A DNA stretch of 34,468 bases from assembly GCA_050181295.1 (NCBI GenBank), contig JBFXDI010000027.1:1-34468 (forward strand), given 5' to 3'. The position numbers and the translations under genes are program-made. This DNA comes from JBFXDI01 sp050181295 (GTDB lineage: Bacteria > Pseudomonadota > Alphaproteobacteria > Rhizobiales > Aestuariivirgaceae). This document shows positions 14,873-22,637 of this stretch, piece by piece (the stretch's first letter is position 1; each line of letters begins with the position of its first letter). Under the pieces are notes generated by a model, which was given only the letters and a program-made list of their open reading frames with translations, did not search any database and had not been told where the DNA came from.

Positions 14873-16321
14873 GTGCCCGTCATCGGGATCGACATCGGAA
14901 CCCAGAGCCTCAAGGCAATCGTCGCGGGCGATGCGCTGGAAATCCTGGGCGAAGGCGCGGTCCCTTACGCGCCTCAATTCCCGCGTCCGGGCTGGGCCGA
15001 GCAGGATCCGCGCCTCTGGCTTGAAGCGCTGAAGCCCGCCATAGGGGTCGCGCTCGCGCGCGCCAGGCTGAAGCCCGGCGACATCCAGGGGCTCGCGCTT
15101 GCCGGCCAGCTCGACGGCTGCCTGCCTTCCGCCGCCGGCCACGCGCTCGGCCCCTGCATCATCTGGATGGACCGGCGCGCCGAAAAACTGATCTCGGATG
15201 TGCCGCCGGAGCTGGTGCGGGATCGTGCCGGCCTCGCGCGCGATCCGACTCACATGGCGGCGAAGATCCGCTGGTGGGAACAGGAGCTGGGTGGGGCAGA
15301 GGTCGAGCTTTGGCATCAGCCCGTGTCGTTCCTGCTGGAGGCGCTGACCGGCGCGCGGCTCATGGATCCGGCGCTCGCCTCCACCACCATGCTCTATGGG
15401 CTGGAGTGTCGCGGCTGGGATCGGGCGCTGCTCGACGCCTTCGATCTCGGCGCGGCGAGGCTTCCGGGCATCGCCGCAGCGGAGACGGTGGCAGGCGCTC
15501 TCCATTCCGCGGGGAGCGCGCTGACGGGCCTGCCTCAGGGCCTTCCCGTCGCGGTCGGCACAGGCGATGACTTCTCGAACCTGCTCGGCGGCGGCCTCTT
15601 CCGCGAAGGCACCGTCGCGGCGGCGCTCGGCACGGCGGAGGTGGTCGGAGCGCTCTGCGACCGGCCGGTGGTCGATCCCGAGCTTCTGGTCGAGACGCAC
15701 CCCTTCTTCGGCGGCCGTCACGCGCTCGTCAATCCGGGCTGGCTTTCGGGCGGCGCCATCACATGGTTCCTGAAGACCTTCGGCGTGGAATCCCCGGCCG
15801 CCCTGTCGGCGCTCGCGGCCGAGGCGCCGCCCGGCTCGGAGGGACTGCTCTTCCTTCCGGCGCTCTCGGGCGCCATGGCGCCGCGCTGGGTGGCGGGAGC
15901 ACGCGGCGCCTTCTACGGGCTGACCCCGGCGCACGGTCGCGCCCACTGCGCCCGCGCGGTGCTCGAAGGAACGGCCTTCGCGATGCTCGACGTGATCGAG
16001 CGGCTGGAGGCCCTGGGCGTTCCGGCGAAGCGCCTGAGGCTCATGGGGGGTGGCGCGAGAAGTGCCGTCTGGGCGCAGATCCGCGCCGACCTCACGGGCC
16101 TTCCCACCGAGGTCTGCGCCATGGCGGACGCCTCTCCCGTCGGTGCCGCAGTGCTCGCGAGCGTCGCCGCCGGCCTTCATCGGGATGTCGCCGCGGCGCT
16201 CTCCGTCATGCGCACGCCCTATTCCGTCGTCGAACCCGATCTCGCCAAGGGCGACGTCTATCGCGCCGCCCACGCCCGCTATCGCCGTCTCTTCGAAGCC
16301 CTCACACCGCTCTATGGCTGA
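14873..16321 (+). CDS. FGGY-family carbohydrate kinase (xylulokinase-like)
   Basis: ATP-dependent sugar/polyol kinase of 482 residues, normal for the FGGY family. N-terminal phosphate-binding motif 'IGIDIGTQSLKAIV' (4-17), substrate-domain segment 'GLALAGQLDGCLP' and 'IIWMDRRAE', catalytic Asp (D232) in 'VGTGDDFSNLLGGG', and the adenosine motif 'LRLMGGGARSAVWAQIRADL' are present. The overall pattern is closest to xylulokinases, but FGGY substrate specificity varies widely, so the true substrate may be another ketose or polyol. The start is GTG at 14873 with a poor ribosome-binding site, 15 nt after the barrel gene. Its stop overlaps or abuts the start of the dehydrogenase gene. Confidence 0.93.
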   Translation: MPVIGIDIGTQSLKAIVAGDALEILGEGAVPYAPQFPRPGWAEQDPRLWLEALKPAIGVALARARLKPGDIQGLALAGQLDGCLPSAAGHALGPCIIWMDRRAEKLISDVPPELVRDRAGLARDPTHMAAKIRWWEQELGGAEVELWHQPVSFLLEALTGARLMDPALASTTMLYGLECRGWDRALLDAFDLGAARLPGIAAAETVAGALHSAGSALTGLPQGLPVAVGTGDDFSNLLGGGLFREGTVAAALGTAEVVGALCDRPVVDPELLVETHPFFGGRHALVNPGWLSGGAITWFLKTFGVESPAALSALAAEAPPGSEGLLFLPALSGAMAPRWVAGARGAFYGLTPAHGRAHCARAVLEGTAFAMLDVIERLEALGVPAKRLRLMGGGARSAVWAQIRADLTGLPTEVCAMADASPVGAAVLASVAAGLHRDVAAALSVMRTPYSVVEPDLAKGDVYRAAHARYRRLFEALTPLYG

Positions 16322-16325
16322 AAGC

Positions 16326-17630
16326 ATGTCGCAGGCACGTCTTGAAAAGCTCCTTGCGGGAGCGCTGCCCGATCCCGACGGCGCCGGCATGCTGTCGGTG
16401 CCGATCGACAGGGTGGAGATCGGTCGCGGGCTCGCGTCCCGTGCTGCCGAGCTCGTGGGCTCGCTCGGTTTCGGCCGCCGCCTGGCGGTGGTCATGGATA
16501 CCGCCACCCGGCGCGCCTTGGGCGAGGCGGTCGTCGCTTCCCTCGAGCGCGGTTTCGAGGTCCGTGCCGTCCTGTTCGAGAGCCCGCCGCATCCGGACAT
16601 GCCGACGGTCGAAGGCGTGATGGCCCGGACGCACGACGCGAACGCGCTGATCGCCGTCGGTTCGGGCTCCGTCAACGACATCGCCAAGCACGCGGCGCAT
16701 CTGACGAAGCGGCCCTATGCGGTGTTCGGCACGGCGCCCTCCATGAACGGCTATACCTCGGTCTCGGCCGCCATCACCGAACACGGGTTGAAGAAGTCGC
16801 TCGCCTCGACGGCGGCGCGGGGCGTCTTTCTCGATCTCGACGTGCTGGCTGCGGCGCCCAAGCGCCTCATCGCAGCGGGCTTCGGCGACTCGATCTGCCG
16901 CTCGACCTCGCAGGCCGACTGGCTCATGTCGCATCTCCTTCGCGACACGCCCTATCGCGAGGCGCCCTTCCTGCTCCTGAAGGACGACGAGGCGGCGCTC
17001 GTCGCCAATGCTCCAAGACTGGTGGAGGGCGATACGGCGGCGATAGCACTTCTCGCCCGCACGCTCGTCATGTCGGGTTTCGGCATGACCGTCTGCGGCG
17101 GCTCCTACCCCGCGAGCCAGAGCGAGCATCTCGTCGCACACTATATCGACATGCTGGGAAAGGACCTGCCGCCGGCGCTGCATGGCGAGCACATCGCCGT
17201 GACGACATCCTCGATCGCGCGTCTGCAGGAGCGGGTGCTCGGCAAGCCGAGGCTCGAGATCCGCGAAAGCCGCGACACGCCGCAAGCCTTTGCGGATGCG
17301 TTCGGCAGGGACCTGGGCGCGACCTGCTGGGAGGCCTACGCGCCGAAGCGCCTCGATCGGGATCGCGCCCTTGCGCTCTCGCGCCGCCTCGACGCGAGCT
17401 GGGAGGAGGTTCGCGCCAGGGTCCGGGCGGTCATGCGGCCGGCGGACGGGATCGTCGCGGCGCTGAAGCTTGTCGGCGCGCCGACGACGCCGGAAGAGGT
17501 CGGGATCGGCAGGAGCTTCTATCGCGCAGCCCTCCTCGATGCGCGCCGCATCCGCGACCGCTTCGGCATCCTCGACCTCGCGGAGGCCGCGGGCGAGCTC
17601 GACGCCTTCGTGGCCCGCGAGACGGCATGA
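16326..17630 (+). CDS. sn-Glycerol-1-phosphate dehydrogenase-like enzyme (AraM/EgsA family)
   Basis: NAD(P)- and metal-dependent dehydrogenase of 434 residues. 'VGSGSVNDIAKHAA' (111-124) is the nucleotide site, and 'FGTAPSMNGYTSVSAAI' (134-150) matches the AraM/EgsA signature. The metal ligands expected in the family are D188 ('GFGDSI'), H268 ('SEHLVAHYIDM') and H286 ('HGEHIAV'). Characterised relatives interconvert glycerol-1-phosphate and dihydroxyacetone phosphate; here, beside an FGGY kinase and sugar importer, it more likely oxidises the phosphorylated substrate. The start is ATG 16326 (4 nt after the kinase stop) or ATG 16314 (overlapping it); neither has a clear ribosome-binding site. 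It overlaps the HAD gene as ATGA. A long extension to 16050 only reflects the frame open inside the kinase gene. Confidence 0.9.
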   Translation: MSQARLEKLLAGALPDPDGAGMLSVPIDRVEIGRGLASRAAELVGSLGFGRRLAVVMDTATRRALGEAVVASLERGFEVRAVLFESPPHPDMPTVEGVMARTHDANALIAVGSGSVNDIAKHAAHLTKRPYAVFGTAPSMNGYTSVSAAITEHGLKKSLASTAARGVFLDLDVLAAAPKRLIAAGFGDSICRSTSQADWLMSHLLRDTPYREAPFLLLKDDEAALVANAPRLVEGDTAAIALLARTLVMSGFGMTVCGGSYPASQSEHLVAHYIDMLGKDLPPALHGEHIAVTTSSIARLQERVLGKPRLEIRESRDTPQAFADAFGRDLGATCWEAYAPKRLDRDRALALSRRLDASWEEVRARVRAVMRPADGIVAALKLVGAPTTPEEVGIGRSFYRAALLDARRIRDRFGILDLAEAAGELDAFVARETA

Positions 17631-18436
17631 TGCTTCGTCCTCTCTCGGAGTTTCCGCTGGCCGATCGGCGGATGGTGCGCGCCGTCCTCACAGATATCGA
17701 CGACACCCTGACCGAGCACGGCCGCCTGCCGCCCCATGCCTATGATGCGCTGGCGCGGCTCAAGCGGGCGGGCTTCATCGTCGTGCCGGTGACGGGGCGG
17801 CCCGCCGGCTGGTGCGATCTCATCGCGCGCCAGTGGCCGGTCGACGGCGTGGTGGGCGAGAATGGAGCCTTCTATTTTCGCTACGATGACGGAGCCCGCA
17901 CCATGACCCGCCGCTATGCGAGAACGGACTCCGAGCGTCAGGCGGATCGCGCCAGGCTCGAGCGCATCCGCGCCGCCGTGCTGCAGGAGGTGCCGGGTTC
18001 AGGCGTCGCTGCCGACCAGGCCTATCGTGAAGCCGACCTCGCCATCGACTTTCGCGAGGATGTGCCACCGCTTTCGGCGGCGGACGTCGCGCGCATCGTG
18101 GCGATCTTCGAGCGCTTCGGCGCCGTGGCGAAAGTCTCCTCAATCCACGTCAACGGCTGGTTCGGCGACTACGACAAGCTCTCGACGAGCCGGCGCTTCC
18201 TGGCGGAAATGGCAGGCCTCGACATCGACGCCGAACCTCACTCGGTCGTCTTCGCCGGCGACAGCCCCAACGACGCCCCGATGTTCGCCTTCTTCCCGAA
18301 CGCGGTCGGAGTGGCCAATGTGCGGGCATTCGAATCGGAGCTTCAGGCGGCGCCGCGCTGGGTCACGCCGTCAGCCGGCGGGCGGGGCTTTATGGAGCTC
18401 GCCGATGCGCTGATCGCGGCGCGGGGAGGGTGTTAG
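17627..18436 (+). CDS. HAD-IIB family phosphatase (sucrose-/mannosylglycerate-phosphatase-like)
   Basis: Haloacid-dehalogenase-fold hydrolase of 269 residues. Motif I is D23-x-D25-x-T27 in 'LTDIDDTLTE'; motif II Thr is in 'VVPVTGRPAGW'; motif III Lys is in 'YDKLSTSRRF'; motif IV is 'VFAGDSPNDAPMF'. The cap between motifs II and III (about 85-180) places it in class IIB (Cof/SPP-like), whose members act on sugar phosphates. The ATG overlaps the dehydrogenase stop (ATGA). In the pathway it could dephosphorylate an intermediate or remove a toxic side product. The exact substrate is unknown. Confidence 0.88.
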   Translation: MMLRPLSEFPLADRRMVRAVLTDIDDTLTEHGRLPPHAYDALARLKRAGFIVVPVTGRPAGWCDLIARQWPVDGVVGENGAFYFRYDDGARTMTRRYARTDSERQADRARLERIRAAVLQEVPGSGVAADQAYREADLAIDFREDVPPLSAADVARIVAIFERFGAVAKVSSIHVNGWFGDYDKLSTSRRFLAEMAGLDIDAEPHSVVFAGDSPNDAPMFAFFPNAVGVANVRAFESELQAAPRWVTPSAGGRGFMELADALIAARGGC

Positions 18437-18438
18437 GG

Positions 18439-19215
18439 GTGAGCGACATCGAGAAGCTCGGGAAGCGCGAGCGCCACGACCTGATCCTGAACGAGATCCG
18501 CACCGCCGCGGCGATCCGCGTCTCCGAGCTCGCCGGCCGCCTCGGCGTCTCGGGCGAAACCATCCGCCGCGACCTGGCCGAGCTTGGGCAGACGGGCCTC
18601 ATCAGCCGCACCTATGGCGGCGCGACCATCCGGCCCCTGACGTCGGAGCCGACGGTGAGTGAGCGCGGCCTCGCCTTCGTCGAGGAGCGTTCGCGCATCG
18701 GCGCGGCCGCGGCCAGGCGCATCGAGGACGGGCAGATCGTGATGATCGACGGCGGCACGACCACCTGGCAGGTCGCCCGCCATCTCACCCAGGCCGCGCG
18801 CGATCTCACCGTCATCACCAACTCGGCCGCCATCGCCTCGGCCGTCGGCCTCAATCCCAATTTCCGTGTCATCCTCTGTCCCGGGACCTACGACGCGCGC
18901 GAGGGGAGCGTGCTGGGCGAGGATGCGGTCGAGTACCTTCAGCGCTTCAACGCCCACCTCGCCGTGATCGGAGCGACCGGCCTTGCCGAGAGCGGCCCGA
19001 GCGATGCCATCGCCGGCGCGGCCGTGTTCAAGCGCGCCATGCTGGGCCGGGCGGCCGAGTCCATGCTCGTGATCGACCGCAGCAAGTTCGGCCGCACGGC
19101 GCTCCAGACAGTTTGCCCGCTGGACGCGCTCGGGCTGATCATCACCGACGCGGAGCCTCCCGAGGCGCTCGCCGATGCCATCCGAAGGGCCGGCGTGACG
19201 CTCGCGGTTGTCTGA
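18439..19215 (+). CDS. DeoR-family transcriptional repressor of the sugar cluster
   Basis: Regulator of 258 residues. The N-terminal DeoR helix-turn-helix (about 9-60) shows 'ERHDLILNEIRTAAAIRVSE' and 'LGVSGETIRRDLAELGQTG', followed by the 'RTYGGA' motif. The DeoRC sensor domain has 'VMIDGGTTTWQVA' and 'VITNSAAIASAV', the sugar-phosphate-binding features of the family, plus 'ADAIRRAGV' near the C-terminus. The GTG at 18439 is chosen because GGGGAGGG (18423-18430) is spaced 8 nt; GTG at 18430 is inside that site. It begins 2 nt after the HAD stop. As last gene of the operon it probably represses both divergent operons until a phosphorylated intermediate binds. Confidence 0.92.
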   Translation: MSDIEKLGKRERHDLILNEIRTAAAIRVSELAGRLGVSGETIRRDLAELGQTGLISRTYGGATIRPLTSEPTVSERGLAFVEERSRIGAAAARRIEDGQIVMIDGGTTTWQVARHLTQAARDLTVITNSAAIASAVGLNPNFRVILCPGTYDAREGSVLGEDAVEYLQRFNAHLAVIGATGLAESGPSDAIAGAAVFKRAMLGRAAESMLVIDRSKFGRTALQTVCPLDALGLIITDAEPPEALADAIRRAGVTLAVV

Positions 19216-19230
19216 GGGCGCTCCCGAAAC

Positions 19231-19247
19231 AGCAACTAAAAGTTGCT
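19231..19247 (+). terminator. Short hairpin after the deoR-type gene
   Basis: Perfect 7-bp arms AGCAACT (19231-19237) and AGTTGCT (19241-19247) with an AAA loop, 16 nt after the stop of the DeoR-type gene. It lacks a U-run, so it may be a weak terminator or a protein-binding palindrome rather than an efficient terminator. Confidence 0.4.
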
Positions 19248-19333
19248 CCAATATCCGGTTTAACTGGCCATAAAACTGAGAAAATACTGCGCTTCCTGAG
19301 TAACCTTCCATGAACCGAACCCTTTCGGGGCCG

Positions 19334-19359
19334 GGAACGGGAGAAAGCAAAATCCCGTT
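19334..19359 (+). promoter_or_regulatory. Candidate EcfG (general stress response) promoter
   Basis: GGAAC at 19334-19338 and CGTT at 19356-19359 are separated by 17 nt, matching the GGAAC-N16/17-CGTT promoter known for alphaproteobacterial EcfG sigma factors. It lies 54 nt before the ATG of the exported protein gene at 19414, a sensible leader length. The same bases also form an inverted repeat (AACGGGA 19336-19342, TCCCGTT 19353-19359), so a DNA-binding-protein site or RNA hairpin is an alternative reading. Confidence 0.5.
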
Positions 19360-19413
19360 TCGGTTGCAAGCTGGGTCTCCTGACGCCCCGCTTCGCAATC
19401 GAGGAGAAACGCA

Positions 19414-20184
19414 ATGGCATACGCAACTGCAAGAACCCTGATGCTCGGCGTGGCAGGCGTGGCGTGGCTTGCTGCCGGTGTTCCGGCGAACGCCGCCGGC
19501 TGCGGCATCGTCAACTACAATGTGGACCAGAGCCGCAAGGCCTGCATGATCGAGGCCAAGGGCCCCGCCGGCGCCGAGGGCATCGGGCTCAACGCCAACC
19601 GGCCGGGAACGTCCGGCGAAGCCGCCAACCTCGGCAATCGCGCCAGCTCGGCCGATCCTGACGGTCTGGGGGTTCCCGGACTGGGCCTCGGTCTCGACGC
19701 CAATGCGGACGCCAACGCCGATGCCGGCCAGAAGGGCGTCGCCGTCAATACACGAGCCAACACCGGTCTTTCGACCAGCAAGGGGCTCAACAGCAACATC
19801 GGGCTCGCGGCGGATGCGCGCGTGGGCAAGAGCAACAATACCGCATTGGCGGCCAAGGCGCGCGCCAAGGTCGGCGTCGCGACCGACCGCGGGCTCGCGC
19901 TCAAGGCCAAGGCGAACGTCGAGGCGGGTCTGTCGAATCCGAAGAAGCGCAATTTCAACATCGCCAATATCGGCGTGAACGCCAATGCCAACGCCAATAC
20001 GGGCAACAGCTCCAGTTCCGGCCTGGGCGTCGGCATCGGTGTCGGCGTGAACGGCAACGGCCTGGCCGGCGTGGGCGCAAAGGTCGGCAGGAGCGGCATC
20101 GGCGTGGGCGTGGGCCTTGGAGGCCTGGGCGTCGGTGTCGGCATCAGCGGCCGCGGCGTCGGCGTGGGGATCGGCCGCCTCTAA
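19414..20184 (+). CDS. Exported low-complexity protein with Ala-Asn and Gly-Val repeats
   Basis: Secreted protein of 256 residues without a family I recognise. A signal peptide (1-28, 'GVPANA-AGCG') precedes a short Cys-containing segment ('GCGIVNYNVDQSRKACMIEA') that may form a disulfide. The rest is low-complexity: 'LGLGLDANADANADAG' (about 88-103), several 'A-K-A-(R/K)-A' segments (139-170), 'GVNANANANTG' (about 189-199) and a C-terminal third of Gly-Val/Gly-Ile alternation ('LGVGIGVGVNGNGLAGVG'). Alternating small residues suggest beta-rich, possibly amyloid-like or glycine-zipper structure; this is inference. The ribosome-binding site GAGGAG precedes ATG by about 7 nt. A strong UUCG-loop terminator follows. 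A candidate stress-response promoter lies upstream. Confidence 0.8.
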   Translation: MAYATARTLMLGVAGVAWLAAGVPANAAGCGIVNYNVDQSRKACMIEAKGPAGAEGIGLNANRPGTSGEAANLGNRASSADPDGLGVPGLGLGLDANADANADAGQKGVAVNTRANTGLSTSKGLNSNIGLAADARVGKSNNTALAAKARAKVGVATDRGLALKAKANVEAGLSNPKKRNFNIANIGVNANANANTGNSSSSGLGVGIGVGVNGNGLAGVGAKVGRSGIGVGVGLGGLGVGVGISGRGVGVGIGRL

Positions 20185-20207
20185 TCCAAGCGCTTATTGG
20201 CGGAACG

Positions 20208-20233
20208 AGAGCCGCGGGTTCGCCCGCGGCTCT
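20208..20233. terminator. UUCG-loop bidirectional terminator
   Basis: Perfect 11-bp stem AGAGCCGCGGG / CCCGCGGCTCT (20208-20218 and 20223-20233) closed by a TTCG tetraloop. It sits between the convergent exported-protein gene and the acetyltransferase gene, whose stop codon begins at the next base. TTCATGTCT follows on the plus strand. It likely serves both directions. Confidence 0.85.
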
Positions 20234-20779
20234 TCATGTCTGCGTAGGCTTGCTCGTGTTTCCCTCTCCGAGGGGGCGCTGCATGAGCACCGTGTCCACC
20301 CATCGTCCGAGCTTGAAGCCCACCGATCTCAGCACGCCTACATGCTGGAAGCCCATGCGCGCATGGAGTGCGATCGAGCCTTCATTGCCGCTGTTGCCGA
20401 TCACCGCCAGCATTTGCCGCCAGGGTCCGGCCTCGCATCGTGCGATGAGCGCGCCGAGAAGCGCGCCGCCGATGCCGTGCCCCGAAAAACCTTCCGCGAC
20501 ATAGACTGAATCCTCGACCGTATGGCGATAGGCAGGGCGCGGACGGTAGCTGGTCGCGTAGGCGTAGCCGGCGATGCGGCCGTCGCGTTCCGCCACCAGA
20601 TAGGGCAGTCCGCGGCTCAGCGCGGCGGTGCGCCTAGCCAGGAGCTCGGCGGTGTCGGGAGGCGTCTCCTCGAAGGTCGCAAGGCCATTCAGGACGTGAT
20701 GCGCATAGATCGCCTGCACGGCGGCCATGTCCGCTTCGCCGGCATCGCGCACGATGATGCCCGAGGCGGTGGTGCTCAT
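20234..20779 (-). CDS. GNAT N-acetyltransferase, phosphinothricin acetyltransferase-like
   Basis: Acetyl-CoA-dependent N-acetyltransferase of 181 residues. 'IVRDAGEADMAAVQAIYAHH' and 'GLATFEETPPD' match the N-terminus of PAT/MnaT enzymes. 'VAERDGRIAGYAYATSYRPR' and 'EDSVYVAEGFSGHGIGGALL' contain the acetyl-CoA loop (here G-x-G-x-G-G). 'NEGSIALHARMGFQHVGVLR' is also typical of the group. Relatives acetylate phosphinothricin, methionine sulfoximine or similar amino-acid analogues; the natural substrate is uncertain. Its ATG overlaps the stop of the previous acetyltransferase (ATGA). It is the last gene of a coupled three-gene run. Confidence 0.9.
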   Translation of the reverse strand: MSTTASGIIVRDAGEADMAAVQAIYAHHVLNGLATFEETPPDTAELLARRTAALSRGLPYLVAERDGRIAGYAYATSYRPRPAYRHTVEDSVYVAEGFSGHGIGGALLGALIARCEAGPWRQMLAVIGNSGNEGSIALHARMGFQHVGVLRSVGFKLGRWVDTVLMQRPLGEGNTSKPTQT

Positions 20780-21210
20780 GCCGGGTCTTCGTCGAGCTTG
20801 CGCGCCATGACGATGCGCGGCTCGGCCCCGTAGCCTAGCCGCTCGTAGAAGGCGCGCACCGTCTCGTTGTCCTCGCGGATGAGGAGATTGAGCTTCCAGA
20901 CGCCGCGCGCCCTTAGCCAGGCTTCCGCCGCCTGCATCGCCTGCCGCCCATGGCCCCGTCCGCGCGCGCGGGGCGAGACCGACACGTAGTAGACGGTGCC
21001 GCGGTGGCCGTCATGGCCGACCATCACCGACGCGGCGATCTCTCCATCTTGCCGCGCCACCAAAATCTCCGACGAAGGCTTTCCGCGCGCGAAGGCAATG
21101 TCCTTGGCGGGGTCGTTCCAGGGTCGCGTGAGGCCGCAAGCCTCCCAGAGCGCCACGACCTCCTCGACATCGCCGTTGGCGATCGGACGGAAATCCAGAG
21201 TGGCGCTCAT
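20776..21210 (-). CDS. GNAT acetyltransferase, YpeA-like
   Basis: Acetyltransferase of 144 residues. 'EEVVALWEACGLTRPWNDP' and 'DIAFARGKPSSEILVARQDG' at the N-terminus are characteristic of the YpeA subgroup. 'VYYVSVSPRARGRGHGRQAM' is the acetyl-CoA binding motif A, and 'LNLLIREDNETVRAFYERLGY' lies at the C-terminal side. The start ATG at 21210 overlaps the stop of the FAD-linked oxidase (ATGA), and its stop overlaps the next acetyltransferase start. An open extension to 21411 lies inside the oxidase gene. Substrate unknown. Confidence 0.92.
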   Translation of the reverse strand: MSATLDFRPIANGDVEEVVALWEACGLTRPWNDPAKDIAFARGKPSSEILVARQDGEIAASVMVGHDGHRGTVYYVSVSPRARGRGHGRQAMQAAEAWLRARGVWKLNLLIREDNETVRAFYERLGYGAEPRIVMARKLDEDPA

Positions 21211-22637
21211 GGCTCGGGCAGGAGCTTGCCGGGATTGAGGATGCCGTTCGGATCGAGCGTGCGCTTGAGCGCGCGCATGAGATCGAGCTCGACCGGGGAC
21301 TTGATGTGCGTCATGAGGGGCCGCTTGAGCTGCCCGATCCCGTGCTCGGCGCTGATCGAGCCGCCGAGATCGATGACGATCGCATGCACGGCCTCGTTCA
21401 TGGCCTCCCACCCGTCGAGATAGGCGCGCCTGTCGGCGCCGACCGGCTGCGAGACGTTGAAATGGATATTGCCGTCTCCGAGATGCCCGAACGGCACCGG
21501 CCGCGCGCCGGGCGCCAGCGCCTCGACGGCGCGTGTGGCGCGGAGGAGGAACTCAGGGACCTTCGAGACCGGCACCGCCACATCGTGCTTGATGGAGCCG
21601 CCTTCGTGCTTCTGCACTTCGGAGAGCGCCTCGCGGATGCGCCAGAAGTCGGCGGCCTGCGCTTCTGAAGTGGCGATGGCCGCGTCCTCGACGATGCCGT
21701 CCTCGATCGCCCCGGCGAGAATGGCTTCCATCATCTCCGCGACCGGCGCGCCTTCGCCATCCGAAAGCTCGATCAGCACGTACCAGGCGTGAGGATCGGT
21801 GAGCGGATCGCGGGTGGCGGCGTGGCGGGAAGTGAACTCGACACCGATCCGCGGCAGGAGCTCATAGGCCGTGAGACGCTGGCCGGCGCGCGCGCGGGCG
21901 AGGTTGAAGAGGGAGAGCGCGGCCTTAGGATCGGCAAGCCCGACCCAGGCGGTCGCGGCCTGCGCGGGAAGCGGAAAGAGCTTGAGCACCGCCGCGGTGA
22001 TGATGCCGAGCGTGCCTTCCGAGCCGATGAACAGATCCTTCAGGTCATAGCCGGTATTGTCCTTGCGCAGCCGCCGCAGGCCCTCCCACACGCGCCCGTC
22101 GGCCAGCACCACCTCGAGCCCGAGGCAGAGGTCGCGCGCATTGCCGTAGGCGAGCACGCCGACACCGCCGGCATTGGTGGCGAGATTGCCGCCGATGCGG
22201 CAGGAGCCTTCGGAAGCGAGGCTTAAGGGGAAGAGCCGTCCCGCCTCGCGCGCCGCCTCCTGGAGGCTCGCAAGCGTCACGCCCGCCTCAGCCGTGACGG
22301 TGTTGTCGAGGGCATCGAGGCCGCGGATGCGGGTCAGACGCTCGAGCGACAGGACGATCTCGCCGGCCGCCGGCGTCTGGCCGCCGACCAACCCCGTGTT
22401 GCCGGCCTGCGCCACGATCCCGACGCGCGCCGCGTTGGCGAGCTTGAGGATCTGGGAAACTTCCTGCGTGGAGGCCGGACGGACGACGAGCGCCGCGGAT
22501 CCTTCGAATTTTTGGCGCGGCTCCCGGAGATAGGGCTCCATCCGGGCCGCGTCGGCAAGAACCTGCGCGGGGCCGACGATGGAGATGAGCCGGTCCTTGA
22601 GGTCGTGCGCCGGGGAGGAAGCGGGGCGGGTCAGCAC
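21207..22637 (-). CDS. FAD-linked 2-hydroxy-acid dehydrogenase (GlcD/D-2-hydroxyglutarate dehydrogenase type)
   Basis: Flavoprotein of 476 residues. The FAD_binding_4 domain covers about 45-225: 'ALVVRPASTQEVSQILKLAN', 'GIVAQAGNTGLVGGQTP', 'GGNLATNAGGVGVLAYGN' and 'DLFIGSEGTLGIITAAVLKL'. The FAD-oxidase C-terminal domain has 'GHLGDGNIHFNVSQP' and 'SAEHGIGQLKRPLM', residues that bind metal and substrate in D-2-hydroxyglutarate and D-lactate dehydrogenases. It oxidises a 2-hydroxy acid, passing electrons to an acceptor such as ETF or quinone. The start is GTG at 22637, which lies in the loop of a strong hairpin; the next in-frame ATG (residue 33) would remove conserved sequence. It is coupled to two acetyltransferase genes downstream. 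Confidence 0.9.
   Translation of the reverse strand: MLTRPASSPAHDLKDRLISIVGPAQVLADAARMEPYLREPRQKFEGSAALVVRPASTQEVSQILKLANAARVGIVAQAGNTGLVGGQTPAAGEIVLSLERLTRIRGLDALDNTVTAEAGVTLASLQEAAREAGRLFPLSLASEGSCRIGGNLATNAGGVGVLAYGNARDLCLGLEVVLADGRVWEGLRRLRKDNTGYDLKDLFIGSEGTLGIITAAVLKLFPLPAQAATAWVGLADPKAALSLFNLARARAGQRLTAYELLPRIGVEFTSRHAATRDPLTDPHAWYVLIELSDGEGAPVAEMMEAILAGAIEDGIVEDAAIATSEAQAADFWRIREALSEVQKHEGGSIKHDVAVPVSKVPEFLLRATRAVEALAPGARPVPFGHLGDGNIHFNVSQPVGADRRAYLDGWEAMNEAVHAIVIDLGGSISAEHGIGQLKRPLMTHIKSPVELDLMRALKRTLDPNGILNPGKLLPEP

Noticed and set aside
14813..16687. 624-codon open frame on the minus strand
   Set aside because: Antisense to the FGGY kinase gene and the start of the dehydrogenase gene; no motif and a skewed Arg/Gly composition.
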